From Kiloniellales bacterium (GTDB lineage Bacteria > Pseudomonadota > Alphaproteobacteria > Kiloniellales > JAKSDN01): a DNA stretch of 64,000 nt. The DNA lies in NCBI GenBank assembly GCA_028280455.1, contig JANQLT010000105.1, forward strand, positions 1-64,000, given 5' to 3'. Positions 1 to 8,627 of this stretch are shown one piece after another; position 1 is the stretch's first letter; each line of letters starts with the position of its first letter. A model generated the notes under the pieces. The model worked only from the letters and a program-made list of their open reading frames with translations. It had not been told where the DNA came from and did not search any database. The position numbers and the translations under genes were made by a program.

Positions 1-1530
1 ACGCTGGCGTCGATCGCGATCGCGGTACCGATCGGGGTCGCCGGCGGGCTGCTGCTCGGCATCGCGGCTTATCGCGCGCCGTGGTTCGAGCGGGCGATCA
101 TGCCGGTACTGGACCTGATGCAGACGATTCCGATCTTCGCCTATCTGGTGCCGATCCTGTTCCTGTTCGGGTTCGGGCCGGTCGCGGCGATGATCGCGAC
201 GATCATCTACGCGATGCCGCCGATGGTACGCGTGACCATGCTGGCGCTCCGTGGCGTGCCCGACGAAATCCGCGATTTCGGCCGCATGGCCGGCTGCACG
301 CCGCGTCAGATGCTCTGGAAGGTGCTGGTGCCCTCGGCCATGCCGAGCCTGATGGTCGGGGTCAACCAGGTCATCATGCTCTCGCTCAACATGGTGATCA
401 TCGCCTCGATGATCGGCGCCGGCGGGCTCGGCTTCGACGTGCTGACCTCGCTCAAGCGGCTCGACATCGGCGGCGGCCTGGAGGCGGGCCTGGCGATCGT
501 CGTCCTGGCCATCGCCCTCGACCGCCTGAGCCAGGCCTTCGCCCAGCGCCCGCCGGCCGAGCACGAGACCGCGCCGCCCGGCACCTGGGCCGGGCGCCAT
601 CCCTACACGCTGCTGGCGCTGGCGGTGGTGGTCGGCAGCGCCCTGCTCGGCCTGCTCCTGCCGGCCGTGCAGACCTATCCGAAGGCCCTGGAGCTGACCA
701 CGGCGCCCTGGTGGGGCGGCTTGGTCGAGTGGATCAACGTCAACTTCTTCGACTCGATCGAAGCCGTGAAGACCTTCATGCTCCTGAACATCCTGGTGCC
801 CTTCAAGCGCTTCCTGCTGGGGCTGCCCTGGATCGGCGTGATCGCGCTGCTGGCCATGGCCGGCTGGCGCCTCGGCGGCTGGCGCCTGGCCCTGCTGGTC
901 GCCTGTCTCGGGCTCTTCATCGTGACCACCGGGCAGTGGGCCAAGGCCATGGTCACGGTCTACCTCTGCGGCATCTCGGTGTTGATCGCCAGCCTGATCG
1001 GCATACCGATCGGCATCGCCTCGGCGGAGAGCCCGAGGCTCTGGCGCGTCGTGCAGGTGGTCATCGACACGCTGCAGACCCTGCCGGCCTTCGTCTACCT
1101 GATCCCGGTGGTCATGCTGTTCCGGGTCGGCGACTTCTCGGCGATGATCGCCGTGGTGCTCTACGCCCTGGCGCCGGCGATCCGCTACACCACCCACGGC
1201 ATCCAGCAGATACCGCCGCAGCTCATCGAGGCCGGCCGGGCCAACGGCTGCACGCCCTGGCAGCTCCTCTGGAAGGTCAAGCTGAAGCTGGCGCTGCCGG
1301 AGATCATGCTGGGCGTCAACCAGACCATCATGCTGGCGCTCTCGATGCTGGTGATCACCGCCCTGGTCGGCACCCGCGACCTGGGCCAGGAGGTCTACAT
1401 CGCGCTGACCAAGGCGGACACCGGCCGCGGCATCGTCGCCGGCCTGAGCGTCGCTTTCATCGCGATCATCGCCGACCGGCTGATCGCCGCCTGGGCCAAG
1501 CGGCGCAAGCGCGAGCTGGGGCTCGCTTAG
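1..1530 (+). CDS. Glycine betaine/proline-type ABC transporter permease, two fused permease units (5' end outside window)
   Basis: The reading frame is open from base 1, so the gene begins upstream of the window. The visible 509 residues hold two homologous membrane-permease units of the ProW/OpuAB type. Each has an EAA-like cytoplasmic loop: 'DFGRMAGCTPRQMLWKV' near bases 274-322 and 'EAGRANGCTPWQLLWKV' near 1231-1279, each followed by 'GVNQ(V/T)IMLSLNM'-like helices. The family moves quaternary amines such as glycine betaine, choline or proline betaine across the inner membrane, powered by a partner ATPase that would lie upstream. The downstream phosphotransferase and FAD/GcvT dehydrogenases fit uptake for catabolism rather than only osmoprotection. 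Two permease units in one chain are less usual than a single ProW. The exact substrate is inferred. Confidence 0.88.
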   Translation, partial: TLASIAIAVPIGVAGGLLLGIAAYRAPWFERAIMPVLDLMQTIPIFAYLVPILFLFGFGPVAAMIATIIYAMPPMVRVTMLALRGVPDEIRDFGRMAGCTPRQMLWKVLVPSAMPSLMVGVNQVIMLSLNMVIIASMIGAGGLGFDVLTSLKRLDIGGGLEAGLAIVVLAIALDRLSQAFAQRPPAEHETAPPGTWAGRHPYTLLALAVVVGSALLGLLLPAVQTYPKALELTTAPWWGGLVEWINVNFFDSIEAVKTFMLLNILVPFKRFLLGLPWIGVIALLAMAGWRLGGWRLALLVACLGLFIVTTGQWAKAMVTVYLCGISVLIASLIGIPIGIASAESPRLWRVVQVVIDTLQTLPAFVYLIPVVMLFRVGDFSAMIAVVLYALAPAIRYTTHGIQQIPPQLIEAGRANGCTPWQLLWKVKLKLALPEIMLGVNQTIMLALSMLVITALVGTRDLGQEVYIALTKADTGRGIVAGLSVAFIAIIADRLIAAWAKRRKRELGLA

Positions 1531-1555
1531 GGCAGAGGGGAGAGACGAGGGGGCG

Positions 1556-2443
1556 ATGTCTATCGTGCAACAAGCCGCCGAGCGCGTGGCCGGCCTGGCC
1601 TGCTGGTCGGGGCCGGTCGAGCCGGAGCCGATCACCGGCGGCATCACCAACGTCAACTTCGCCGTCGGCGACGCCGGCCAGCGCTACTTCGTGCGGGTCG
1701 GCGAGGACATCCCGGTGCACGGTGTCATGCGCTTCAACGAGACGGCGGCGGCGCGCGCGGCCGAGGCCGCCGGCGTCTCGCCCGCGGTGATCTACACCGA
1801 GCCGGGCATCATCGTCACCCGCTTCGTCGAGGGCCGGACGCTCGGCCCCGAGGAGGTCCGCGACGAGGCCATGCTGGCGCGCATCCTGCCGCTGCTGAAG
1901 CGCTGCCATCGGGAGATCCCGTCGCACCTGCGCGGGCCGGTGCTGATCTTCTGGGTGTTCCACGTGATCCGCGACTATGCGGCGAGCCTGCGCGAGGGCC
2001 GGAGCCGCAGCGTCGGCCTGCTGCCCGACCTGCTCGGCCGCGCCGGGCGCCTGGAGGAGGCGGTCGGCCCGGTCGAGCTGGTGTTCGGCCACAACGACCT
2101 GCTGGCCGCCAACTTCATCGACGAGGGCGAGCGGCTCTGGCTGGTCGACTGGGACTACGCCGGCTTCAACTCGCCGCTCTTCGACCTCGGCGGCCTGGCC
2201 TCGAACAACGAGCTGGACGCGGCGCAGGAGCGCTGGCTGCTCGAGGCCTACTTCGAGCGGCCGGCGGACGCGGACCTACTGCGCCGCTACCAGGCCATGA
2301 AGTGCGCCTCGCTGCTGCGCGAGACGCTCTGGTCGATGGTCTCCGAGATCCACTCGAGCCTGGACGTCGACTACGTCGCCTACACCCAGGAGAACCTGGA
2401 GCGCTTCGAGCGCGCCTTCGCCGCCTTCGAGCAGGGAGCCTGA
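1556..2443 (+). CDS. Choline kinase/APH-family phosphotransferase
   Basis: A 295-residue protein of the aminoglycoside/choline kinase fold. The Brenner-type catalytic loop is H179-N-D181 with N186, followed by the metal-binding D198-W-D200 ('LVDWDYAG'). A glycine-rich 'ITGGITNVNF' near residue 26 is the nucleotide-binding loop. A strong ribosome site (GAGGGGG) precedes the ATG, 25 bases after the permease stop, so it is probably co-transcribed with it. Homologous kinases phosphorylate choline, ethanolamine or related alcohols. Its place between an amine permease and two amine-oxidising flavoproteins suggests action on an amino alcohol or an intermediate of that route, but the substrate cannot be read from sequence. 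A paralogue lies at 10343-11260. Confidence 0.85.
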   Translation: MSIVQQAAERVAGLACWSGPVEPEPITGGITNVNFAVGDAGQRYFVRVGEDIPVHGVMRFNETAAARAAEAAGVSPAVIYTEPGIIVTRFVEGRTLGPEEVRDEAMLARILPLLKRCHREIPSHLRGPVLIFWVFHVIRDYAASLREGRSRSVGLLPDLLGRAGRLEEAVGPVELVFGHNDLLAANFIDEGERLWLVDWDYAGFNSPLFDLGGLASNNELDAAQERWLLEAYFERPADADLLRRYQAMKCASLLRETLWSMVSEIHSSLDVDYVAYTQENLERFERAFAAFEQGA

Positions 2444-2450
2444 GACAGCC

Positions 2451-4925
2451 ATGGCGCGTCTTCCCACCGCGGCCCGCGCGGTCATCATCGGCGGCGGCAT
2501 CGTCGGCTGCTCGACGGCCTATCACCTGGCCCGCTTGGGCTGGCGCGAGGTGGTCCTGCTGGAGCGCGCCAAGCTGACCAGCGGCTCGACCTGGCACGCC
2601 GCCGGCCTGGTCGGCCAGCTCCGGACCAACGCCAACATCACCCAGCTCCTCAAGTACAGCGTCGAGCTTTACGACACGCTCGAGGCGGAGACCGGGCAGG
2701 CGACCGGCTGGAAGCAGAACGGCGGCCTACGCCTGGCCTGCAACGCCGAGCGCATGATCGAGCTGAAGCGGCAGGCGACCACGGCCCATTCCTTCGGCCT
2801 GGAGATGCACCTGCTGTCGCCCGCCGAGGCCAAGGACCTCTGGCCGCCCATGGCGGTCGACGACCTGGTCGGCGCCGCCTTCCTGCCGACCGACGGCCAG
2901 GCCAATCCCTCGGACGTGACCCAGGCCCTGGCCAAGGGCGCACGCGCCGCCGGCGTCACCATCGTCGAGGACTGCGCGGTGACCGGCGTGCGGGCCCGCA
3001 AGGGCCGCGTCTGCGCCGTCGAGACCGCCGAGGGCGCCATCGAGACGGAGATCCTCGTCAACTGCGCCGGGCAGTGGGCGCCGGAGATCGGCCAGCTGGC
3101 CGGCGTCACCGTGCCCCTGGTCTCGGTGCAGCACCAGTACCTGGTGACCGAGCCCGTCGAGGGCGTGACCGCCGGCCTGCCGACCCTGCGCGACCCGGAC
3201 CGGCTGATCTACTTCAAGGAGGAGGTCGGCGGCCTGGTCATGGGCGGCTACGAGCCGAACCCGATCCCCTGGGCGGTCGACGGCCTACCGGCCGACTTCA
3301 GCTTCTCCCTGCTGGAGGCCGACAGCGACCACTTCGAGCCGATGATGATGCAGGCGCTGGAGCGCGTGCCGGCGTTGGAGACCGCCGGCATCAAGGACCT
3401 GATCAACGGCCCGGAGTCCTTCACGCCGGACGGCAACTTCATCCTCGGCGAGGCGCCTGAGCTGGCCGGCTTCTACGTCGGCGCCGGCTTCAACGCCTAC
3501 GGCATCGCCGCCGGCGGCGGCGCCGGCAAGGCGCTGGCCGAGTGGGTTGCCGGCGGCGAGCCGCCGATGGACCTCTGGCCGGTCGATATCCGCCGCTTCG
3601 GCCGGCCGCACCGCTCGGTCGACTGGGTGCGTAGCCGCAGCCTCGAGCTCTACGGCAAGCACTACACCATCTCCTGGCCCCACGAGGAGCACGACTCCGC
3701 CCGCCCCGAGCGGGTCTCGCCGCTCTACGCCGCCTTGAAGGACGCCGGTGCCTGCTTCGGCGAGAAGCTCGGCTGGGAGCGGCCGAACTGGTTCCGGCCG
3801 AACGGTGCGGCCGCACGTGCAGGCGGGGGCGGCGACGACGGCCCGCGCGACCTCTACTCCTTCGGCCGGCAGAACTGGTTCCCGGCGGTGGCCGAGGAGC
3901 ACCGCGCCGTGCGCGAGCGCGTCGGCCTGTTCGACCAATCCTCCTTCGCCAAGTTCCTGATGGTCGGGCGCGACGCGGCGGCGGCGCTGGAGTGGATCTG
4001 CGCCAACCGGATCGACAAGCCGGTAGGCGGCCTGACCTACACGCAGATGCTCAACCTGCGCGGCGGCATCCAGTGCGACCTGACCATCGCCCGCCTGGCC
4101 GAGGACCGCTTCTACATCGTCACCGGCACCGGCTTCGCCACGCACGATTTCTCCTGGATCGCCCGCTCGATCCCCGAGGGGCTCGACGCCCATCTGGTCG
4201 ACGTCACCTCGGCCTATGCGACCCTGTCGCTCATGGGACCGGCCGCCCGCGACGTCCTGAGCGCGGCGGCCGAGGGCGACTTCTCCAACGAGGCCTTTCC
4301 CTTCGCGCGCTGCCGCGAGATCACCATCGGCGGCACGCCGCTCTGGGCCCTGCGCATCACCTACGTCGGCGAGCTGGGCTGGGAGCTGCACGTGCCGGCC
4401 GAGTCCGCGCTCGCGGTCTACGGCCGGCTGGCCGAGGCCGGCGCCGGCTTCGGCCTGGCCAACGCCGGCTACCGGGCCATCGAGAGCCTGCGGCTGGAGA
4501 AGGGCTACCGGGCCTGGGGCAGCGACATCGGCCCCGACTACACGCCCCTGGAGGCCGGCCTCGGCTGGGCCGTGAAGCTCAAGACCAACATCGCTTTCCA
4601 GGGCCGCGAGGCGCTGGCCGAGCAGCAGGGCCGGCCGCTGGCCAAGCGCCTGGCCTGCTTCACCGTCGATGATCCCGAGGTCGTGCTGCTCGGGCGCGAG
4701 ACCCTCTACCGCGACGGCGAGCGCGTCGGCTGGCTGACCTCGGCGGGCTGGGGCCACACGGTCGCCACGAACATCGGCTACGGCTACGTGCGCCGGGCCG
4801 AGGGCGTCGACGAGGCCTTCCTGGCCGCCGGCAGCTACGAGCTGGAAGTGGCCAACGAGCGCGTGCCCTGCCGGTTCCGGGACGGGCCGCTCTACGATCC
4901 GGAGAACCGGCGCGTGAAGGCGTGA
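2451..4925 (+). CDS. FAD-dependent dehydrogenase with GcvT domain (dimethylglycine/sarcosine dehydrogenase-like), copy 1
   Basis: An 824-residue two-part enzyme. The N-terminal half is a DAO-type FAD domain with the dinucleotide-binding 'IIGGGIVGC' at residues 12-20 and 'STWHAAGL' with H49, the position of covalent 8-alpha-histidyl FAD attachment in dimethylglycine and sarcosine dehydrogenases. The C-terminal part (from about residue 430) is a GcvT/aminomethyltransferase-like folate domain ('SLRLEKGYRAWGSDI', 'TPLEAGLGWAVK'). Family members oxidatively demethylate N-methyl amines and pass the one-carbon unit to tetrahydrofolate. It starts eight bases after the kinase and is followed 16 bases later by a paralogue, so these are one operon. 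Residues about 455-465 carry a short Gly/Ala-rich insert absent from copy 2. Substrate not determined. Confidence 0.9.
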   Translation: MARLPTAARAVIIGGGIVGCSTAYHLARLGWREVVLLERAKLTSGSTWHAAGLVGQLRTNANITQLLKYSVELYDTLEAETGQATGWKQNGGLRLACNAERMIELKRQATTAHSFGLEMHLLSPAEAKDLWPPMAVDDLVGAAFLPTDGQANPSDVTQALAKGARAAGVTIVEDCAVTGVRARKGRVCAVETAEGAIETEILVNCAGQWAPEIGQLAGVTVPLVSVQHQYLVTEPVEGVTAGLPTLRDPDRLIYFKEEVGGLVMGGYEPNPIPWAVDGLPADFSFSLLEADSDHFEPMMMQALERVPALETAGIKDLINGPESFTPDGNFILGEAPELAGFYVGAGFNAYGIAAGGGAGKALAEWVAGGEPPMDLWPVDIRRFGRPHRSVDWVRSRSLELYGKHYTISWPHEEHDSARPERVSPLYAALKDAGACFGEKLGWERPNWFRPNGAAARAGGGGDDGPRDLYSFGRQNWFPAVAEEHRAVRERVGLFDQSSFAKFLMVGRDAAAALEWICANRIDKPVGGLTYTQMLNLRGGIQCDLTIARLAEDRFYIVTGTGFATHDFSWIARSIPEGLDAHLVDVTSAYATLSLMGPAARDVLSAAAEGDFSNEAFPFARCREITIGGTPLWALRITYVGELGWELHVPAESALAVYGRLAEAGAGFGLANAGYRAIESLRLEKGYRAWGSDIGPDYTPLEAGLGWAVKLKTNIAFQGREALAEQQGRPLAKRLACFTVDDPEVVLLGRETLYRDGERVGWLTSAGWGHTVATNIGYGYVRRAEGVDEAFLAAGSYELEVANERVPCRFRDGPLYDPENRRVKA

Positions 4926-4941
4926 GCGGAGGCGGGGCGCG

Positions 4942-7350
4942 ATGAGCGAGCAGGCCGAGATCGTCATCATCGGCGGCGGCGCCATCGGCTGCTCGATCGC
5001 CTATCACCTGGCCAAGCTCGGCAAGCGCGACGTCCTGCTGCTCGAGCAGTACGCCCTGACCCACGGCTCGACCTGGCACGCCGCCGGGCTGGTCGGCCAG
5101 CTCCGCAGCAAGCGCAACCTGACGCGCATGATGCAGGACAGCGTCGCGCTCTACGGCCGCCTGGAGGCCGAGACCGGCCAGGCGACCGACTGGAAGCCGG
5201 TCGGCAGCATCCGCGTCGCCTCCTCGCCCGAGCGCTGGCAGGAGCTGAAGCGCAGCGCCTCGACGGCGCGCAGCTTCGATTTCGAGATGCACCTGCTGAG
5301 CGCGCGCGAGGCCGAGGCGCGCTTCCCGCTGATGACGACCCAGGGCGTCGAGGGCGCCGCCTTCGTGCCGAGCGACGGCTACGTCGACCCGAGCAGCCTG
5401 ACCCAGGCCCTGGCCAAGGGCGCGCGCGCCGGCGGCGTCCGCCTGCGCGAGGGCGTGCGGGTCACCGACCTGGTCGGCCGCCGCGGCCGGGTCGTCGAGG
5501 TGGTGACCACGCACGGCCGGATCGCCTGCGAGTCCCTGGTGATCGCCGCCGGGATGTGGGCGCGGCAGGTCGCGGCCATGGCCGGCCTCGCGCTGCCGGC
5601 CGGCGCCGTAGAGCACCAGTACATGGTGACGGAGAAGTTCGAGGGCGTGGATCCCTCGCTGCCGACCTTCCGCGATCCCGACAACCTCTTCTACCTGAAG
5701 CCCGACGTCGGCGCCCTGGCGCTCGGCGGCTGGGAGGCCGACACGCTGCCCTTCGGCTCGCGCGGCATCCCCGACGGCTTCCAGCGCAGCCTGCTCGACG
5801 CCAACTTCGACCGCTTCGAGCAGCTCGCGGTCAAGGCCGCCGCGCGCCTGCCGATCCTCAACGAGGTCGGCGTGCGCGAGCTGATCAACGGGCCGATTCC
5901 GGTCTCGGCCGACGGCGAGCCGGTCATGGGCCGCGTGCCCGGCTTCGACAACCTCTACGTCGCCTGCGGCTTCACCGCCGGCATCGCCGCGGCGGGCGGC
6001 GCGGGCAAGGCCATGGCGGCCTGGATCGCCGAAGGCGACCCGGGCATGGACCTCTGGGCCTTCGACATCCGCCGCTTCAGCCCGCACCAGGCGAGCCGGC
6101 AGTTCCTCGAGGAGCGCTGCGTCGAGAGCTACGGCGCCTACTACAAGATGCACTGGCCGGGCGCCGAGCCGAGCTCGGCGCGGCGGCAGAGGCTGAGCCC
6201 GCTCTACCCCATGCTCGAGGCCATGGGCGCGGTCTACGGCTCCAAGGCCGGCTGGGAGCGGCCCAACTGGTTCGCGCGCGACGACGCCGAGCCCGTCGAC
6301 CGGCCGGCCTTCGAGCGGCCCAACTGGTTCGAGGCGGTCGGCGAGGAGCATCGTGCCGTGCGCGAGCGGGTCGGGCTGATCGACCTGAGCTCCTTCGCCA
6401 AGTTCGAGATCGGCGGCCGGGGCGCCCTGCAGGCCCTGCAGCGCATCGCCGCCAACGACCTCGACCGGCCGGCCGGGTCGGTGATCTACAGCCAGCTCTG
6501 CAACGCCCGCGGCGGGATCGAGGCCGACGTGACCATCGTCCGCCTGGACGAGGAGACCTTCTACCTGATCACCGGCAGCGGCTTCGCGGTGCGCGATGCC
6601 GGCTGGATCCAGAGCCAGCTCCCGCGCGACGGCGACCTCCGGCTGCGCGACGTGACCTCGGCCTGGGCGGTGGTCCACATCTGCGGCCCGAACGCCCGCG
6701 ACCTGCTGGCGCTGGTCGCCGAGGAGAACGTCGAAGGGTCCGCTTTCCCCTACTACACGGCCCGCCAGATCACCATCGGCAGCGCCCGCCTGCGCGCCCT
6801 GCGCCTCAGCTACACGGGCGAGCTGGGCTACGAGCTGCACTGCCCGAGCGAGACGGCGCCGCGGGTCTTCGGCCTGCTCTGGCAGGCCGGCCGCGATCTC
6901 GGCATCGCCAACGTCGGCTACCGCTGCCTGGAGTCCCTGCGCCTGGAGAAGCGGCACCTCTACTGGAGCGCCGAGCTGACGCCGGACACCAATCCCTACG
7001 AGGCCGGCCTCGGCTTCTGCGTGGCCCTCGACAAGGGCGATTTCCTCGGCCGCGACGCCCTGGCGCGGGTCAAGGCCGAGGGCCCGAGGCGCAAGCTCTG
7101 CTGCTTCACCCTCGAGGCCGAGGTGCCGCTGTTCGGCGGCGAGGCGATCCTGCGCGAGGGCCGGGTGATCGGCGTCACCACCAGCGGCGGCTACGGCTAC
7201 ACGGTCGGCAAGCCCATCGTGCTCGGCTATCTGCCGGTCGAGGAGGCGGGGCACCGGGACTACGAGATCGAGGCCTTCGCCGAGACCCATCCCGCGCGCC
7301 GCCACGACCGGCCGCTCTACGACCCGGAGCGCAAGCGGGCGCTGGCCTGA
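4942..7350 (+). CDS. FAD-dependent dehydrogenase with GcvT domain, copy 2
   Basis: An 802-residue paralogue of the preceding gene with the same layout: 'IIGGGAIGCS' at residues 9-18, the covalent-FAD histidine H46 in 'STWHAAGL', then a C-terminal GcvT folate domain ending 'RPLYDPERKRALA', close to the end of copy 1 ('GPLYDPENRRVKA'). A GGAGG ribosome site lies about ten bases before the ATG. The pair could act in sequence, for example dimethylglycine then sarcosine, or on different N-methyl substrates. The two have diverged well beyond a recent duplication. It closes the amine operon; I see no convincing terminator before the promoter at 7361. Confidence 0.9.
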   Translation: MSEQAEIVIIGGGAIGCSIAYHLAKLGKRDVLLLEQYALTHGSTWHAAGLVGQLRSKRNLTRMMQDSVALYGRLEAETGQATDWKPVGSIRVASSPERWQELKRSASTARSFDFEMHLLSAREAEARFPLMTTQGVEGAAFVPSDGYVDPSSLTQALAKGARAGGVRLREGVRVTDLVGRRGRVVEVVTTHGRIACESLVIAAGMWARQVAAMAGLALPAGAVEHQYMVTEKFEGVDPSLPTFRDPDNLFYLKPDVGALALGGWEADTLPFGSRGIPDGFQRSLLDANFDRFEQLAVKAAARLPILNEVGVRELINGPIPVSADGEPVMGRVPGFDNLYVACGFTAGIAAAGGAGKAMAAWIAEGDPGMDLWAFDIRRFSPHQASRQFLEERCVESYGAYYKMHWPGAEPSSARRQRLSPLYPMLEAMGAVYGSKAGWERPNWFARDDAEPVDRPAFERPNWFEAVGEEHRAVRERVGLIDLSSFAKFEIGGRGALQALQRIAANDLDRPAGSVIYSQLCNARGGIEADVTIVRLDEETFYLITGSGFAVRDAGWIQSQLPRDGDLRLRDVTSAWAVVHICGPNARDLLALVAEENVEGSAFPYYTARQITIGSARLRALRLSYTGELGYELHCPSETAPRVFGLLWQAGRDLGIANVGYRCLESLRLEKRHLYWSAELTPDTNPYEAGLGFCVALDKGDFLGRDALARVKAEGPRRKLCCFTLEAEVPLFGGEAILREGRVIGVTTSGGYGYTVGKPIVLGYLPVEEAGHRDYEIEAFAETHPARRHDRPLYDPERKRALA

Positions 7351-7360
7351 GCCGGGGGTC

Positions 7361-7390
7361 TTGACGGTCTTGTAAAAATATTTACATTAT
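7361..7390 (+). promoter_or_regulatory. Promoter and palindromic operator of the Xre/RES toxin-antitoxin operon
   Basis: A -35 element TTGACG (7361-7366) and a -10 CATTAT (7385-7390) are separated by 18 bases. Between and overlapping them is the inverted repeat TGTAAA-AATA-TTTACA (7371-7386), in a short AT-rich patch unlike the GC-rich surroundings. It would allow autorepression by the antitoxin encoded 32 bases downstream, as is common for toxin-antitoxin operons. The elements are seen; the regulation is inferred. Confidence 0.6.
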
Positions 7391-7421
7391 GCTCAATGTT
7401 TGACAGTCAGGGAGTCGAGCC

Positions 7422-7862
7422 GTGTTGACGGGCTTCGGTGAGGCGGCGGCGGGCAACATCGGCATGCCCCTCTCGGCCCTGGCCGACCGGGAGACCGCCA
7501 AGAAGATCTCGCCGACCGCCGTCAAGCTGTTCTTCCGCTTGGCCGCGCTCTGGCGGCTCTCCATCGAGCAGCAGCGAGTCCTGCTAGGCGGCATCTCGCG
7601 CCAGACCCACTACAACTGGCGGGAGGGCAAGGTCGGTCCGCTGTCCCGCGACCAGCTCGAGCGGATCTCGCTGATCCTCGGCATCCATAGCGGCCTGAAG
7701 CTGCTCTTCGCCGACGAGGCCAGCGCCGAGCGCTGGTTCACCGCGGCGAACCACGACGTCCCCTTCGGCGGCGCCTCGCCGTTGGCGCGCATGACGCAAG
7801 GCAGCATCGACGATCTCTATGCCGTGCGCCGCTACATTGACGCTTGGCGCGGCATGAAATGA
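7422..7862 (+). CDS. Antitoxin of the Xre/MbcA/ParS family
   Basis: A 146-residue protein. The N-terminal half holds a helix-turn-helix-like segment ('LLGGISRQTHYNWREGKVG'), and the C-terminal half is the Xre/MbcA/ParS toxin-binding domain ('RISLILGIHSGLKLLF', then the 'PFGGASPLARMTQGS' loop and 'DLYAVRRYIDAWRG'). The GTG start is supported by AGGGAG eight bases upstream. Its stop overlaps the ATG of the RES gene by four bases (ATGA), the standard arrangement of such pairs. Known members neutralise RES toxins by covering the active site and repress their own promoter. Confidence 0.88.
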   Translation: MLTGFGEAAAGNIGMPLSALADRETAKKISPTAVKLFFRLAALWRLSIEQQRVLLGGISRQTHYNWREGKVGPLSRDQLERISLILGIHSGLKLLFADEASAERWFTAANHDVPFGGASPLARMTQGSIDDLYAVRRYIDAWRGMK

Positions 7863-8572
7863 GCGCGTGGCGCCGCACGCGCGTCCGGCGCCGCACCCAC
7901 CGCTTGATCGCCAGCCGCTATCCGACGATCGGTGTCTTCGACGACCTGACGGCTGATCCCGATGAGCTGCGCGTTGCCTTCCTGCTCGCCAACGCGACCA
8001 ACGACCGGATAACGCTGCTCGGCCAAAGGATCGGTGCGCTGGCGGACGAGGAGATCATCACCGGCCCGACCGCGAGCCTGGTCATGGCGGCCTTCCTGCA
8101 CGCCGATCCCGCCGGGGGCCGCTTCACGGACGGGCGTCTCGGCGCTTGGTATGCCTCATTCGACGTGGCGACGGCCTTGGCGGAAGTCCGCTTCCATAGC
8201 ATGAGGCGGCTGCGCCTGTCGGCCGGCGGCTTTCCGTCGAGCATCCAGCTTCGCGAGCTGATCGCGCCGGTGCATGGCGCGCTGTGCGATCTTCGCGGCT
8301 TGCAGGCGGACCTGCCATCGCTCTACGACCCCGACGTGGCCGGCTACGGCGAGCCGCAGCGCTTCGCCGTTGCGCTACGCTGGCCCGCTGAAGGCGGCGA
8401 GCCCGAGGACGGCATCCTCTACGACAGCCTGCGCCGCGCCGGCGGCATCAATGTCTGCGCCTTCCGGCCGACGATGGTCGCCTTGCCGGTTACGCAAGGC
8501 GACCATTACCAGCTTCACTGGGACGAAGCGGGGACGGGGCGGGCGGTCAAGCTGACCAACGTCGCTCTCTGA
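7859..8572 (+). CDS. RES-domain toxin
   Basis: A 237-residue RES-family protein, named for conserved Arg, Glu and Ser. Candidates are an Arg in 'THRLIASRYP', Glu in 'TALAEVRFHSMRRL' and Ser in 'GILYDSLRRAGG'. Characterised RES toxins deplete NAD+ in the cytosol. I chose the ATG at 7859, which overlaps the antitoxin stop; a TTG at 7844 would add only five residues. The antitoxin and its position leave little doubt about the family; the activity is inferred from homology. Confidence 0.88.
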   Translation: MSAWRRTRVRRRTHRLIASRYPTIGVFDDLTADPDELRVAFLLANATNDRITLLGQRIGALADEEIITGPTASLVMAAFLHADPAGGRFTDGRLGAWYASFDVATALAEVRFHSMRRLRLSAGGFPSSIQLRELIAPVHGALCDLRGLQADLPSLYDPDVAGYGEPQRFAVALRWPAEGGEPEDGILYDSLRRAGGINVCAFRPTMVALPVTQGDHYQLHWDEAGTGRAVKLTNVAL

Positions 8573-8589
8573 CCCCAAGATAGCGAAAC

Positions 8590-8617
8590 GGGCCGCCGCC
8601 CCGGAGAGCGGCGGCCC
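8590..8617. terminator. Hairpin between convergent genes
   Basis: A perfect 10-bp stem (GGGCCGCCGC / GCGGCGGCCC) with an eight-base loop sits between the stops of the convergent RES and solute-binding genes. It has no long T run on either side, so it is a candidate bidirectional terminator only. Confidence 0.5.
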
Positions 8618-8627
8618 GGACGCTAGA

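Noticed and set aside
4660..7305. Minus-strand open frame of 881 codons opposite the second FAD/GcvT gene
   Set aside because: It is an antisense shadow produced by high GC at third positions. The plus strand has full domain structure, and the minus frame has low-complexity Ala/Gly/Asp/Gln composition with no motifs.
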